Notes: generated by a model not told the origin, from the letters alone. 64,000 nt of DNA from Diospyros lotus (GCF_014633365.1 NC_068338.1:14084616-14148615); one strand, 5' to 3'; positions 21,871 to 35,400 are shown, counted from the stretch's first letter. A program made the numbers and translations.

Positions 21871-23090
21871 CACTGGGTTTTTTGAATATTCCTCAATTTT
21901 TGCAAAAAAGAAAAAATTAATTTTGCAATTTATTGCCTAATTTGACCAATTAGAATATTAATATGTTAATTAATTTTAAGTGTTAAAATTAATTAATACA
22001 TGTCATGAATTTAATTCAAATAATTTTTTTCGTTTGTAATGATTAGTGTAGTCTTTGCATGATGTAGCGATTGTGGACATAATAACCAATGTGATTGGAT
22101 TGATTTTATTTCTATTTTGGGTTGTAATTATTATTTTGGTAAATAAGGTCTACGTGTCCTATCTTCTCTTGAAATTCTATTTGTACTTCTCTTCTCACCT
22201 CACTCCCCTCGTATGTAACACGAGGTTTCTTTTATTCAAATGTAAAGTAGTGTAGTAGTAATATAGGAATTGATCTACAAAAGCATGAACATCAAGACAA
22301 GGAGTTGCCAAAAGAAACGGGCTAGAAGCTTGGAGAGATTTCCGTGGCCCAAAAGGTTTTCTAAAACCTAGGATTATGACCCATTAATCCTAATTGGCTC
22401 AAAGGGTTAATTGTAGAAAGTTCATGATCATTCACATGTTTAAATTCCCTTATGCTTTTATGTGATAGAATGTATGTTAAGGGTGTATGTTTATTACTGT
22501 TATGTGATGATGGTATGTATGCATATATGTCATCATGAGACTTTAAATAACAAATCTCTCAATATAAAATATTAAGTCCAAAATAACCTATTGTCTTCCA
22601 CCAACATGGTGTGAGCTAGAGTCTTTTTCGTCATAAGACTTGTTGGCTAACGACAAGGTTTATGGCCACGTTGACACCTCACTTCATGAGATAAGTGTTA
22701 TCTTTCATTGGTGGGTTGGACTTAACTAAAAATTATTAACTTCTTAGCCAACGTCAAGGTTAATGGATTTTTAGAGGCCCAGATAGGGAAATGCATGAGA
22801 TGCATGTGATAAAAGTTATCACCCTAACGATCTAGGAGTTCCATGAAGTAGGTAATGGCCCCTAAATCTGTCCTAACTTGTTGGCCAACATCAAGGTTAG
22901 GGTTGGACGAAGGGTTTAACATTACTTTAAGAGATGGGAATGGTGAGAGTACCAACTTAATTGAATTTGTCTTGGCTTGTTGGCCAACGTTAAGGTCAAG
23001 GCAAGCTAGAGAAGGATCTTAGCCACTAGAAAGTCTTCCAACGAGACGTCCTAAGCCAATAGTGAGGGCTATTCACTTGAATAAAATAGT
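21743..23090 (+). other. Copia B gag-less leader
   Basis: The DNA between the primer site and the protease (19290-23090, minus the solo LTR) is about 1.9 kb and holds no recognisable gag or CCHC knuckle. Visible contents are AT-rich DNA and, at 22640-23005, four spaced copies of a 'ttggccaacgtcaaggtta' motif. Gag is either lost or too decayed to see. Confidence 0.6.
22640..23005 (+). repeat. Spaced 'ttggccaacgtcaagg' repeat
   Basis: Imperfect copies lie at about 22641, 22743, 22879 and 22979, spaced 100-140 bp. Each is followed by a tract containing 'gagatg' or 'agg-ta' words. Confidence 0.65.
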
Positions 23091-24783
23091 ATGAGTGTAA
23101 CATTAAATCTAAAGACCATGTTTAATGTTAATCATGATATGAAACTTACCATGCATTTATTCTTTGTTGTAGAATACTTTTTGGAATCACGTTGTATTAA
23201 TATGAATGACATAACAGAAGACTTGGAAATGTTCCAAGCATGTCTTTCTATCATTGAGAATAAAAGGAAAGAGAATGATGTATTCATGATTGAGGTTCAC
23301 TTGGATGGACATAAGTTATCTAAATGGGTATTGGATACAAAATGTGGATCAAATATTTGTAATAATATGCAAAGGCTAAATGGAGCTAGAAAGTTAGAGA
23401 AAGATAAAGTAGACCTACAAGTTGGAAATGGAGCAAGAGTTGCTACATTAGCTATGGGTACATACTTTTTATCTCTTCCTTCAGGCCTAATCCAAGAATA
23501 TCATCCCGATATCAAGGTTAGGTGACATAGGCTTTTTGTTCATAATTGAGAACAACTATTGTTATATAATTAGGAATGGAATTACATATGGAACGACCAC
23601 AAAAAGTAGTGGATTATTTGTTTTGTACACGAATAGGCTCATCCTCAATGTGAATTCTAAAAAGCTCAAAAGAGATAGTCTAAATCCAACCTATATGTGG
23701 CATTGTAGACTTGGTCATATCAATGAGACTCGTATATCCAAGCTACACAAGAATGGATACTTGGATCCATTTGATTTTGAATCAATGGATGTATGTGGGT
23801 CATGTTTGATGGGAAAAATAACTAAGGCACCATTTAACAAGAATGCTAAGCATGCCACTGACTTACTAGGGATCATACATAGTGATGTATGTGGGCCCAT
23901 GTCCAAACAATCAAGAGGTGGATATAACTACTTCATTACATTCAATGATGATTATTCGAGATATGGTTATGTGTATTTGATGAAATACAAATCGAAATCC
24001 TTTGAAAAGTTCACATAATTCAATAATGAAGTAGAGAACCAACTTGGAAAAAGATTAAAACACTTCAATCAGATCATGGTAGAGAGTACCTGAGTTAAGT
24101 ATTTACTGACTATGTCAAAGAGTGTGTAATTATTTCACAATGCACACCTCTAGGAGCACCCTAGCATAATGGAGCTTCTGACTAGAGGAATCAAACCTTA
24201 TTGGATATGGTTCGATCTATGATGATTCTTGCGGACCTTCCTCTTTTCTTTTGGGGCTATACCTTAGTAACAACAGCCTATCTCCTAAACAAAGTTCCTA
24301 CTAAGTCTATATATGAGACATGGTGTGGAAAGAAGCCAATCATTTCCTATCTTAGAATTTGGGGAAGTAAAGCTTATGTCAAGAGGTTGACTTCAGATAA
24401 GCTATCACAAAAGGTTGACAAATGTCTATTTGTAGGACACCTTAAAGAGACTTGAGGGTACTACTTCTGCAATCACCAAGAGTAGAAAGTTTTTATTGCT
24501 TAACATGTTATGTTTCTAGAGTTTCCTTTCAGAAAAGATAGTGGGAGGAAGGTTGAGCTTGAAGAGGTTCAAGTACAACCTATAGATAATGTTTAGTTTA
24601 AGGAACTTTAGGAAGTAACACAAGAAGTTGTGGAGCATACTACTCCTCCAATTACCCTAAAGGCTATGCAAGAGGAAACGGGCTCCATGTACACAAACCA
24701 AGTATGAACTTTGGTTAATTTATCCAAAGGGATAATACCCATTGGGTGTAAGTGGGTCTTTAAGAGAAAGACTGACATAGATG
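23091..24783 (+). pseudogene. Copia B protease, GAG-pre-integrase and integrase
   Basis: The protease part (23091-23525) reads WVLDTKCGSNICNN, where the usual D-T-G is D-T-K. After a frameshift near 23525, the 23536-24018 frame has the integrase zinc region (WHCRLGHINETRISKLH with CGSCLMGK) and the first core aspartate in IHSDVCGP. The second aspartate (QSDHGREYLS, about 24067-24096) is in another frame. The catalytic glutamate position reads D just before a stop (HNGASD*RN, about 24165-24190). The 24201-24455 frame continues the integrase (LDMVRSMM). Decayed linker DNA runs to the GCKWVFKRK start of RT, cut at 24783. Confidence 0.85.
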
Positions 24784-25496
24784 TGTTATGTGCGGTGAAG
24801 CATCAAACGATGCAATTTGATGGAGGGTAAAGTTGGCAACCTCACTAGCCCAAATTGTGAGCCTGATGGATGGCCACTTGGCAACCATCAGCGGCCTCTG
24901 CTCTACCCGACACTATTTGATTGTCCTTTGGCCTTTTTTCTGTTAATCGTGTTTTACGATCAATTCAAAGCCGTCGATACTGCCTTTCTTTGATCCAATC
25001 TCAGCCGCTTAGAATCACTATATATTGCTACAGTGCCTCGAGATTGAGGAAGTGTGTAAAAAGAAGAAAGAAGAAAGAGGAAGGTAGAACGATCGACGGA
25101 ATGTGGGTTTGGTGAGCAAGGGTTTCTCAGTTCTCTCTATTCATTCATCCTTTTATGTATTCTCTAGTTCTTAGGGTAAGCTTCTAATCTATATTTTGTG
25201 ATTTAGAGGTTGTTTTGTTAGAGAACTATTGATGTACAGTGGGTGTGAGAGTTATATGTATTGAGGGTGTATCTATTTTCTCCAAATAGTGAAGTGAGCT
25301 CTTCGTATCAAAGCTCAACATGGATGTATCCCTATTTCAGGGTGAACCACGGTAAAATTTTGTGTCTTCTTTTCTTTTCTTTATGCTTGCGTTTTTATTA
25401 TCTGCGTAAGATGTGCAATTGCCTTCTGTCGGAAGTGTTTATTGGATTCTGAGAATATCTGTGTTGTTGTGTTTGAGTCTTTTGTTAGTTACAACA
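24784..25496 (+). mobile_element. Copia A 5' LTR
   Basis: It starts TGTTATGTGCGG and ends TTACAACA, next to the primer site. It aligns along its length with 44325-45033 with many substitutions and small indels, so the insertion is not recent. Confidence 0.9.
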
Positions 25497-25497
25497 G

Positions 25498-25509
25498 TGG
25501 TATCGGAGC
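25498..25509 (+). other. Copia A primer-binding site
   Basis: TGGTATCGGAGC matches the tRNA-Met-type primer site with one change and lies one base after the LTR. Confidence 0.85.
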
Positions 25510-25688
25510 GTAGTTATATTAATTGTGTTCTAGGGTTTAAGTCAAAATCCAATTCGTTTAATTTTTTGGTCTGTTCTTCGCTTTGTGAGTCAATCAATTC
25601 TCTAGGGTTTGCTAAGATTCACCGTTAGTAGGTGTTTGCTGAGTGAGTCTAAATCTAGAGGTCTAGGTTACCTTCGTGCAAGGCGAAG

Positions 25689-25928
25689 ATGGCATCCACC
25701 CGATTTGAAATCAGAATATTTGATGGAAAATGGGATTTCGATAGTTGGAAAAAGAAAATGAGGGTTTTACTCTCTCATCACAAAGTGCTTATAGCACTGG
25801 AACTAGATGATCAGAAATGGTCCATAGACCAGATTGCTCCGACTAAGGAAATAAGAGATGAGGCTTACAATCTGATATTCCTCCATCTTGGTGATAGTGT
25901 TGTCCGAAAGGTAGATGGTATGTCTAAC
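25689..25928 (+). pseudogene. Copia A gag, N-terminal part
   Basis: The frame starts MASTRFEIRIFDGKWDFDSW, the typical start of Tork/Tnt1 gag (F-x-G-x-x-x-x-W). It has 80 codons ending DGMSN at the insertion point of the solo LTR. The reading frame resumes exactly at 27855 after the duplicated CTAAC. Confidence 0.88.
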
Positions 25929-27849
25929 TGTAATACCCGAACTCTTTATAGGATTTGTTTATTTTAAAGAAAATGATATGCCTCAAAAATCCAAGGAAAA
26001 GTAGGAATATCCTGAGGGTAAAAAGGGTAATTCTTGGAAATGAGCTACAAAATCTAATTTTTAAAAGTATTTGGAGAATCATTTGAGGCAATGGTTGGCA
26101 CTCAACTATTTTTAAGAAACAAAATGATGACATTTCAAGAGGGCAAAGTGAGGTTTTAGAAACCTAGATGTGAAAGTATAATTTGTGGAAACCTTGGGGC
26201 TGAAACCATAATATTGGAAAACTAGCTAAAAATATCTATCAAAAATATCGGGAATTAACCAATCAAAGGCATCCAAGTGTCCCTAAGGTGTGGAATCATC
26301 CTATTGGTCGAAAACTTCTATATAAACCATAGCCACCCAACTAAAATCCATTCCAAGCCAAATTTGAGCCAACCTTTGGCCAAATTAAGGGGAGTGAAGG
26401 TGAGAATCATGGAGGGGGAAACTATGGAGAAAATGGAAGAGAACAAGGGTGGAAAACGAAAGAGAACGAGAGGTTTGTCAGAAAACGGATAGCTGCCGAA
26501 AAACACCTGCAACTGCCAAAAAAATCAAAAGGTAAGTTTTATTTCTCTACATAATCTTGTAGAGCACTGAACGAGGAGTCTATAGGTTCAAACAGTAGGC
26601 TAAACCAAGCTCGGATGAGGGAGATATGGCTGTTTTAAACGACAGCCCAAAAGTCCGACAAAAGGGGCAGGGGCGCGTGTAACACACGCGTCGTGGACTG
26701 CTACGAGTGGCCGCACATGGCCACCCTTATGGTGGCGTGTGCTTATGCGTGTGAAGTCCCCTTCCCTTGAAATTTTTATGGAATTCTCCCATTTTAATTC
26801 CCTACAACCCTATATAAAAATATTTTGAGTTTGTGACACGAAACTCCTATAACTACAGCAAAACAAAGGCCGATACCCTATGAATAGTAACTCCAAAGAA
26901 AAATCGGCAAGGTGAGTGGTTCTCACACCCAATAAACTCCATATTGGTCATATTTTGGTTCATTTGTGTGATGTTTGCGTCTTACACTTCATGTTTCTCT
27001 TTGTTGAAGCATATTTCTTCATTCTTGCATGCATCATTGGTGTTGTGGATGGTTGGTGAGACGGTTGTGGTGATTCGGGGAAGGAATCCGATGCCCTCGG
27101 TGGGGCTAAGGACGTCTAAATCCAATCACATGCCTTGGTGGGCTAAGGTGTTTGAGGAGACTTCATTCTCACATTGCATTTTACATCTACATGAATAATT
27201 ACCTTTGAACCATCTCACCTAGATGTCAATATCTAACTTGGGTGTTTGATACCCCTGGAACATTCCATGTTCTAGGTATGTTAGCTATGCCAGGTACTGG
27301 GGAGGCAAGCAGAAGAACTGGGAAGGAGGTGGTCGAGACTTCATTTGAATCCTTTAATTTCCATTGTGTCTATCTTAAGTGTTGTAAACATATGTCTCAG
27401 TTGATGTACTATTAAACCCTATAAGAGTATGGGTTCCTAGGAAGCTTAGGTTTCCTATGTTCGGAGTTGTATGTATGTGTGCGTTGTACTTATTTCTTTA
27501 GTCGTGAGAAGACTATGCTGTAGTTAGGGAATAACTATTGTTTGGGGTGGGTACATCTTTGAAATTTAAGGGTTGTGTTTGGATTCGTTTTACTTTTGCT
27601 TCGTGTATGGGTATATATGTGTTCGTGACATTGAAACTATGTTAGAAGGCGATCTATTGTAAACAGCTGCTAAGATACTTGGAAGTTACCTAAGTATATG
27701 TATGCATCTTTTATGACTCATGGAAATCCTAACTATTTAAGCTCTCAGGTTCAATCCTTGCTTCCATTGATATAGGATTTCCAATAATGCCCAAGTGTTG
27801 TAAATGTTAAACATAGCCACCTTGTGGATTGAAAATATAGGGCGTTACA
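25929..27849 (+). mobile_element. Ty3/Tekay-like solo LTR in copia A gag
   Basis: This 1921-bp LTR begins TGTAATACCCG and ends GGGCGTTACA, with exact CTAAC duplications (25924-25928 and 27850-27854). A TATA box (ctatataaacc) at 26319-26329 fits + orientation. It has no coding content, primer site or partner LTR. It shares terminal sequence with the LTRs of the 29861-40906 element but is a different subfamily. Confidence 0.85.
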
Positions 27850-27854
27850 CTAAC

Positions 27855-28244
27855 CCTATTGATCTCTGGAATAAGCTTGATTCTCTATACGTTATTATGA
27901 CTACACCTAATCTTATATATCTAAAAGGCATGTTGTTTAATTTTAAGATGGATACCTCTAAATCAATGGATGAAAATATTGATGAATTTACTAGATTAGC
28001 TTTATTATTAAGAGATACTGACCAAGCACCGGGGGATATCAGTGAGGCTATGATATTATTGAATTCCTTGCCTGATGACTATGATGTTGTTAAACATGCT
28101 TTACAATATATAGGCATAGTTCCTAGTTTGGATCTTGTAATCTCAAGTATTAAGGCTAGAGAACTTGAACTTAGTTCTTCAAAGAAGTCGGGAAATAATC
28201 TGTTTGTGAAAGCTAAAAATGATAAAAAGAAGTCTCATAGGTAA
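27855..28244 (+). pseudogene. Copia A gag, C-terminal part
   Basis: This continues gag after the solo LTR in the same frame: PIDLWNKLDSLYVI, FKMDTSKSMDENIDEF and MILLNSLPDDYD are the UBN2/retrotrans_gag-like words of Tnt1-type copia. The frame ends at 28244; the next block is in another frame, a frameshift near 28240. Confidence 0.88.
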
Positions 28245-29004
28245 TGCTGATCAATCTAATGGACTAGGGTCTAAAGGAAAGAAGAAAGATAAGAAGGGAA
28301 AGCAAAAACAAACTAAGTGGAAATGCTACCACTGTAGGAAAAAGGGACACGTTAAAAAATATTGCTATGATTTTATTAGGAAACAAAAACAAGAGGGAAA
28401 TGTAAATGTGAATGCATGTAGTTCTAATTGTTTAGCTGAAGTGCTTACTGTCTCTAGTTCATCTACTGAAAATGAATGGGTAATGGATTCAGGTTGTTCT
28501 TTTCATATGTGTCTTAACAGTGAATGGTTTCAAAATTTTAACCATGAAGAAACTGGAACAATTTATATGGGTAATAACCACTCATGTAGTGTCCAAGGTA
28601 TCGGTGACATATCTTTAAAATTACATGATAACAAAACAAGGATTTTAACCGATGTAAGATATGTACTCGATTTTAAAAGAAACTTGATCTCTCTTGGCAC
28701 ACTTGATGAGTTAGGTTTTTCATATAAAGCAGAAAATGGTTTCATTCATGTACTTAAGGGTGGTGATCTAATCTTGTCTGGTACTAAGAAAAATGGCTTG
28801 TATATTTTAAATGGCTGCTATCATCCTTATGTTAATATGCATTCTATTTGCACTGTTAATTCTGATAAGACAGATTTATGGCACTTGAGACTTGGTCACA
28901 TGAGCCTGAAAGGTCTACAGGCACTAAAAACCCAAGGCTATCTTGGACCAATGTCTGCAAGATCATTGGATTTTTGTGATCCATGGGCAAGCAACACAGG
29001 TTGA
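28219..29004 (+). pseudogene. Copia A zinc knuckle, protease and GAG-pre-integrase
   Basis: In order there are a basic stretch, a perfect CCHC knuckle (CYHCRKKGHVKKYC, about 28324-28365), the protease active-site strand EWVMDSGCSFHM (D-S-G, about 28476-28511), and the GAG-pre-integrase block WHLRLGHMSLKGLQALK (about 28878-28928). The frame ends at 29004 after a frameshift within the C-x-x-C part of the integrase zinc region. The original order is that of Ty1/copia. Confidence 0.88.
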
Positions 29005-29860
29005 GTTTCCATTAAGGAACTCACCTGGAGAAGGTATGCCTAGAATACCCATATTCTAAGTTGTGGGGGCCTTCCCAGGTTCCCTCCCATGGTGGTAACA
29101 GGTATTTCCTTTCCATTGTAGATGATTACACTAGAAAAGTTTGGGTGTTCTCACTAAAAACTAAGGATCAAACATTAGAAAGATTTAAAACTTGGAAGAC
29201 TTTAGCAGAAAACCAAACTGACAAGAAGATTAAAGTATTAAGGACAGACAATGGATTAAACTTCTACAGTAGGGAATTTGATGCATTTTGTAATTCACAG
29301 GGCATACTTAGGCATAAGACACTAAGAAACACACCCTAACAAAATGGGGTGGCTGAAAGAATGAACAGAACCCTGCTTAAAAATGTAAGGTACCTTATAT
29401 TTACCTAAGGTACGCTTAAATCCTTTTGGGGAGAGGCTCTTTCCACTGCTTCTCACTTAGTCAATAGACGCCCTTCAATAGTTTTGAATTTTAAATGCCC
29501 TGAAGAAATATGGACTGGTAAGAAAGTAAATTTCAATTACTTAAGAGTTTTTGGTTGTGAGACGTATGCTCACCAATCTGAATGTAAATTAGAATCCAGA
29601 TCCAAAAAATGTGTGTTTGTTGGTTATCAAGAAGGTACTAAGGGATATAGGTTATGGGATAGACATTCAGGTGGAGTTAAGATAATCATTAGTAGAGATG
29701 TCATATTCAATGAAGCCAAATTCCCTTGTAAGTTAACAAACACAATAGAACCTAATGAAGGCAGAAACTTAGATGATCATGTTATTTTAGGTGATACTCA
29801 GATTGAGATGGAGCAACCAGGTGGAGGTAATGACCTTCCAATTGCTCTAGCCACACTTAA
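29005..29860 (+). pseudogene. Copia A integrase
   Basis: The integrase core runs KLWGPSQVPSHGGNRYF, VLRTDNGLNFYS and, after a stop at 29336-29338, NGVAERMNRTLL. The position of the first catalytic aspartate (normally S-D-x-W-G-P) reads K here; the second D and the E remain. A further stop follows in the YLIFT*GTL stretch (about 29407). The C-terminal domain (NYLRVFGCETYAH, KKCVFVGYQEGTKGYRLWD) is open to 29860, where the 11-kb element is inserted after CTTAA. Confidence 0.88.
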
Positions 29861-32451
29861 TGTAACGACCTGCTCCCACTTACGGGAGCCACCGGTAAAT
29901 AATCGACCGGATTACTCACCCGACAACCACAACTGAAGGGTTGGACTATGTTTCAACAGGAAACGCCCTAGGTGGGAACTAGGCTTCGTCCTTCCCTTCG
30001 CTCCACTCAGGAATCGGTCCCAACTCAAATAAGAAAAATCCAGCGGACCAAGACCCGAAACCCGAGTGAGCTTCACCTCTCTTTAGCTCACCCCATAGCA
30101 AGCCAGAGGTGACCCAGGCACAAGGCTAGCATACAAACACTTCGCTGAGTATTGGGGATTTATGAGAACATACCTTGCTGATCTTGACTCGGTCCGAAGC
30201 TTGGCTTTACCGACTATGCCACATTCAACAAGCAATCTCACAATCATTTATCACACTATGATGATTACACAATTAAATACATTTAAGCTCAATAACACAG
30301 ACATTTACTCATAAGGGTATACATACACCACGCCCCCTGGCTACATACAAGCAATATTAAAAATACATAACTCGGGCAACTCAGCTAATTGCCACAACGG
30401 CCTCCCGGCGCCATCCCTGCTTGCATCCAGACTTGCATCATCTACACATGAGGTAAAACCTCATGAGTCATAAAGACTCAGTAAGGGTGCAATGCATGTA
30501 AATATGAATATAATCATGTTTATGTATGCCAAATGCATGCAAATGAGGCTAGGCCCACTTATCCTCACAACCCACTAAGGTTTGAGGCATCAACCTATTA
30601 GCCCCTGCCACACTAGTCCTCCATATGGCCACAGGTCCACTAGTTCTTGCATCACACAAGATATAACCACTACATGCTAGTGCAACATAAAAATATTATC
30701 AAGCATATCTACCAACTTGCAAGGCCACCTCCACATGGGGTCGTCCCTTACCTGGCTCGAAGCCTCATCCCTGCCTCGGCGAGAACGCCAGCCCGAACTC
30801 CGAGCTCTTCTAGGATTATCGCCTTCCCGGTCGAACCTCAACTATTCTAGAGGAGAAATCCAAAAATGCCTACTCCGATGATGTCTCCTGAGCCACCACC
30901 TCGCACCTAAAATCCCGATTTCAAGCTTCTGACACGCTCCTTGTGTCTCAAACCAATTTCCAGACTTTTTCCAATTTTTCTGGAAATTTTCGGGATTTTC
31001 CCTTATTTTTCTCCTTTATTTCCAGATTTTCTTTTATTTTATTTTATTTTTTTTTCTTTTCCCCTCTCTTCTTCTCCACTTCTCTCCTGCGCGCGCGGCT
31101 ACTGTTCACTGTCTTCTTCAGCATCCCACACGCGCGCACAGCGCTTGCCCGAGTCGCCCGCCACTGCTGTTTGCTCCAACAGCCGCTAGTCACGAAGCCA
31201 GCAACCTCCCCAGCTCAGCCGCGTAGGGCGGCCTCCACCGCAGCCACCATCACAACCCCCGCGCGCACGCTGCAACTGCCGAAGCCGCCATTGCCGTCTT
31301 CCGAAGCTCGGCCCAGCCATCATGGCCGGCCAAACGGCCTCCTGCCGCTGCTAGTCGTGACCCACTGGCCGCTCCATGCATCGCCGCAAGCCATCGTCGC
31401 TCGCTGGACCGCCTCTTCAGCCACCTCAGTTGCTGATTACTGCTTCGACGCTACTGCCATGGCGGAACCAGCCACCGTAGTTGCTTCAATCGCTTCCACC
31501 GTCGCCTCCTGCTACTGCCACTACAGCTCCGCCGTGCGCCACTATTGATCCATCGATGCTTCAGGCCGTAGCCGTTGCTGCCGCTTCACTCGGCCATAGC
31601 CACCATCGCGGCTGCTTAAAGCAGCAGCCATGGCCGAAGGCTGCTTGCTTCAGGCCGCCTACGAGCGGCCAGCTTCCTCCTTCGCTCGGTCTCGCTTCTC
31701 TCTCCCGATCTCTTTCGAGCTTGGCTCCGAGCTCCCTCTCTCATTCTATCTCAATCTCACTCCCCTCTGCTCCCGTTCTCCTCTGTCTCTGCAAATTTGA
31801 TTTCAATTTGAGAGAATGGGCACTGTAGCAAACTTGGTGCCCACGCCTATACATACACTTATATATATATACACATTAACCCCCAATAAACATCTTAATT
31901 CCACTTAAGAATTTAATAATTGCACTTGGGGAATTTTATAATTACACTTGGACCCTCCCAAGATTTTAATTAATTTCCCACAAGCCACTAAAACATTAAT
32001 TCTCCAAAATTAATAATTGACTTTTACTCAAAAAAAAAAAAGCAAATTTCGTCCCTGTGCCTGCACGGGACCTTAATTTGACCCGAAAACACTTAAAGGT
32101 TGTCTTACTCAGAAAATCGAACCACCCCTAGGGTCCCCTCAGCTTCCAGGAGGTCCCCTCTGACTATTCGGTATTGGCACCCACTCGGGCTTATACAGAA
32201 TTTATTCCGAAAATCATTCCCGATCGGACCGCCACCAGCGTCATTAGCTTCATCTCGAGACGCTCATCAATCTCTTGTCCTCTTCCCTGGACATCCAAGT
32301 CCTGAGGTACTCCCGGCTGCCAATTCGACAAATTTCATTTATTAACTTAATTTATCAAGATTGACCCTTGGGCTTTCTGGACCACCCGAGGTCCTGACAA
32401 AATACTCCAAAATTTTTTTATTTTGAATACCATGTAATGCCGGGTATAACA
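29861..32451 (-). mobile_element. LARD-like element, 3' LTR (left copy)
   Basis: This is 2591 bp, with + strand ends TGTAACGACC and GGGTATAACA. It is nearly the same as 38314-40906. Coding-looking frames around 30941-31828 are repeated in both LTRs and reflect a C-rich stretch, not genes. A TATATATATA run lies near 31860, and 'cgcgcgcgg' patches occur at about 31090. Confidence 0.9.
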
Positions 32452-32468
32452 TTCCACCCTCCTTAAAG
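32452..32468 (-). other. LARD-like element polypurine tract
   Basis: On the - strand the purine-rich run AAGGAGGGTGGAA abuts the LTR at 32451. Just upstream is the 'gaatttcgaggacgaaatt' stretch typical of the 3' end of Tekay-type Ty3 elements. Confidence 0.85.
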
Positions 32469-35400
32469 AATTTCGTCCTCGAAATTCACTTTACCTTAAT
32501 CTCTTGCCCAAGACAATTACATTCTCAAGCTACTCTCCAAATCCCCTGCTCGAGAATCGCGTAGCCGAACCATTTCTCAGCATTTACCTTGACTTATACA
32601 CCTCAAGGCTTCACTTAAGCATTTGGTCCTCCGTCTCTCGAGGACATCACAACTGAACACCGTCTTGGCCTTCAGCCAAATCGCGCCACTGGTCGTTGGT
32701 CGTGTTTACTACAACGATATCCATCTTCGGATGGATTTTCTCTACCTCGAAGCATCGCTTTGCAGGTTTACTTCCCTTTTCCCATCAATCAACAAACTCT
32801 CTCTGACATTGCATCACTGATCAGTCTACCACGATTTTACGCTGATCACACACGACAACGTTTCCCACTGCCAATCACACATGGCCACGATTTTACGCTG
32901 GTCCAACCAGCAACGTCTTAGCACTGATCATCAGCCGCAATGTCTCTTCTAGTGCCCACTAGACACTCAGACACCCATTCCACCATGGCATATCGCCATT
33001 AATCACACGCATGCATAGCTTGAGTAGATCCTCATGGCAACTTCTCGTTACCAATCAACTTACTATGTTAGCACTACTTGGGAAGTAACCATTTGGCCTA
33101 CCCTGCCAATTTCGACCATTTCATACATGGTCTACTACCTTGACCAGCCGACCCTCATTTATCGATACGATTACGCAAAATTAATATACCTAACACCATG
33201 TCAGGTAATTTCACATTTCAACCATACGTGCATTACCCGAGTCCAACTCGAGCTTGGCGATGCATGCACTATTACAATCTCACCTCGAGCTAAATCATGC
33301 TTGGCCACAACCTTCTCCACACCAGGAGTTCCTTGCATAAGCACATAGGCTCCTCTGGCCTTCATTTCTGGCCGATATTGCACGCTAGTTGGGGCCTCAT
33401 ACCCATACCAGAGAACTCTTCACTGAGCAACTCCTTTTTAATTTTTCACCCCATTACTGCTTTCACAATCATGCCCCATGCTAGGCCTTACCTTGGCTAT
33501 TAAACCCTACCGCGAGTCAAGGATCCTACCATTGCGCTTAAGGTCGCGGAACCATTAATCAGCCCTCGTCATCACCCACGGTGCGTGGCACAAGTGATTG
33601 GCTTATTACCATCTGCACAATCACTTACTGCATCGCACCTGTAGGATGACTCATGCCTTTGGTCCGCACCACAATAAGCTAACCTGGTTACACCCCCACT
33701 CTTGTAGCGGTCTTCTAGCCAAATTTAGTCGCCCAGCTTCAATTTCATTGGGACCTTTTAAATCTCACATTTCTCAACAAGGCCTCTTACTCTTGAGGCA
33801 TGAAACTTTTCGACCCACTTAAATTAGGTTCATACTCACTTAGCATTAGCCACCTAATTTACACCATGCTGAAAGGTTATCCTTGACCTTCCTGACATCT
33901 TTTCCCCTAACAGCGATGATGACACTACCATGCCATCTCAAAAGACTCGCTGCTCCATGAATTTCACTGCTCAACGCAACCGGCACGACCCCACTCTTAG
34001 GCCGCCTTCCTCAAATCACTTTGCTATTCTTATAGCAGCTAGCTAATTCCTTGAGAGACTCTGGCTTCTCCCAGGTTTCTTATAACTTTTGCTACAACCA
34101 GTTCACATCACTCAGTGAGCGACCACATTAGCCTTAACGCCATCATCATTAGCTAAGACGATCTCTTGCCATCGCTTAGCGCCACATCCAGCCGCAACCA
34201 CAATTCAGGAGCCACCTATGCCACTGATCGACTACTCTCTCAACGCCCCACGACCCTGGCCAGCCACTGCACTGCTGCTGCCGCTATCATCGGTCGGCGT
34301 CTTCGGTCGCCATCGGCTACCCCCGGCCGGTCACCAATCGGCTCCACTAGTTGCTTTCTTCACACCCATGAACCTTTAACCACGTGACTAGATCTAATCA
34401 ATTGCCCACACTCCAAGGCATCCTTCTAACTGTGTAGCACTCACAGCTATCAGGTGATTTCATCACCTAAACACCATTCCTAGGAACCAATCTCGTCCCC
34501 TAAGCTCTTCCTTCGAGCTCTCGTCACCCATTGGTGACATCTTGAATTCACCTTCACCTTCCATCTAATCAACTCGATTAGCTTTAACCGGATCGCCTGG
34601 CTCATAACCAACACAACTTTTCTCCAGGCACTACTCTTGCATTCATCGACTATGATTTTTTTGATTTAACTCCACCCACTGGAAATCACCCCTGCTACTC
34701 TTGTGGAGCTCACACTTCCACTAGATGCCATAGGACTCACATTCCTACTTAGGCACTTGCCATCACGCTGGCTTTCCCCGGGTGATGCATCCTGTTGGAG
34801 TGGTAGTGCCTTAGGAGGTCCATTTAATGTTGTTGCCCTATGCTCGACCTTTCTCGGGAGAACCTCTCACGTTCTACCCAGGACACATTTCAACTCCACC
34901 ATTTATAACTCTCGTTACGGAGTGGCACTCCTTCAAGCGGCACAACTTTGCCTTGACCAACCATTTTTCATCCCCTTGGATCTCTTTCTCAAAATTCGCC
35001 TGGTCTAACCACCAGGACCCGCTGAACCTTTATACTAGAGGCGTATACTAGAGGCATACACGGCACCCAACAAGGCTTTACTTCACAGTCCTAGAGCCTC
35101 ATGCTCTCACCATTGCCATCAGGTGCTATCACCTAGAAACTAATCCTGTGTCAACAACTAGAAACCCATCCAGTGCCACATGAGGATACTTCCTCATTTT
35201 CGCATCGACACATCGGGACTAATATTAGACCGTGCAATTGCAAGCCTTCACGAATTTCAAACCGTGCCTCTACCACACGTTCAGCCTGCCACAATTCACA
35301 TTACAGAATTAGAGATCCCCATACTTGAAACTTTTGCACCTTTCAACATTCACATTTCATGGTTGGCTTCTAACTCGTAAGTCTCGCCCTCCACGGCACT

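Noticed and set aside
30941..31828. Forward frames up to 201 codons in the left LTR of the 11-kb element
   Set aside because: The same stretch recurs in the right LTR (39396-40280) with broken or altered frames; it is C-rich LTR DNA with no family motif.
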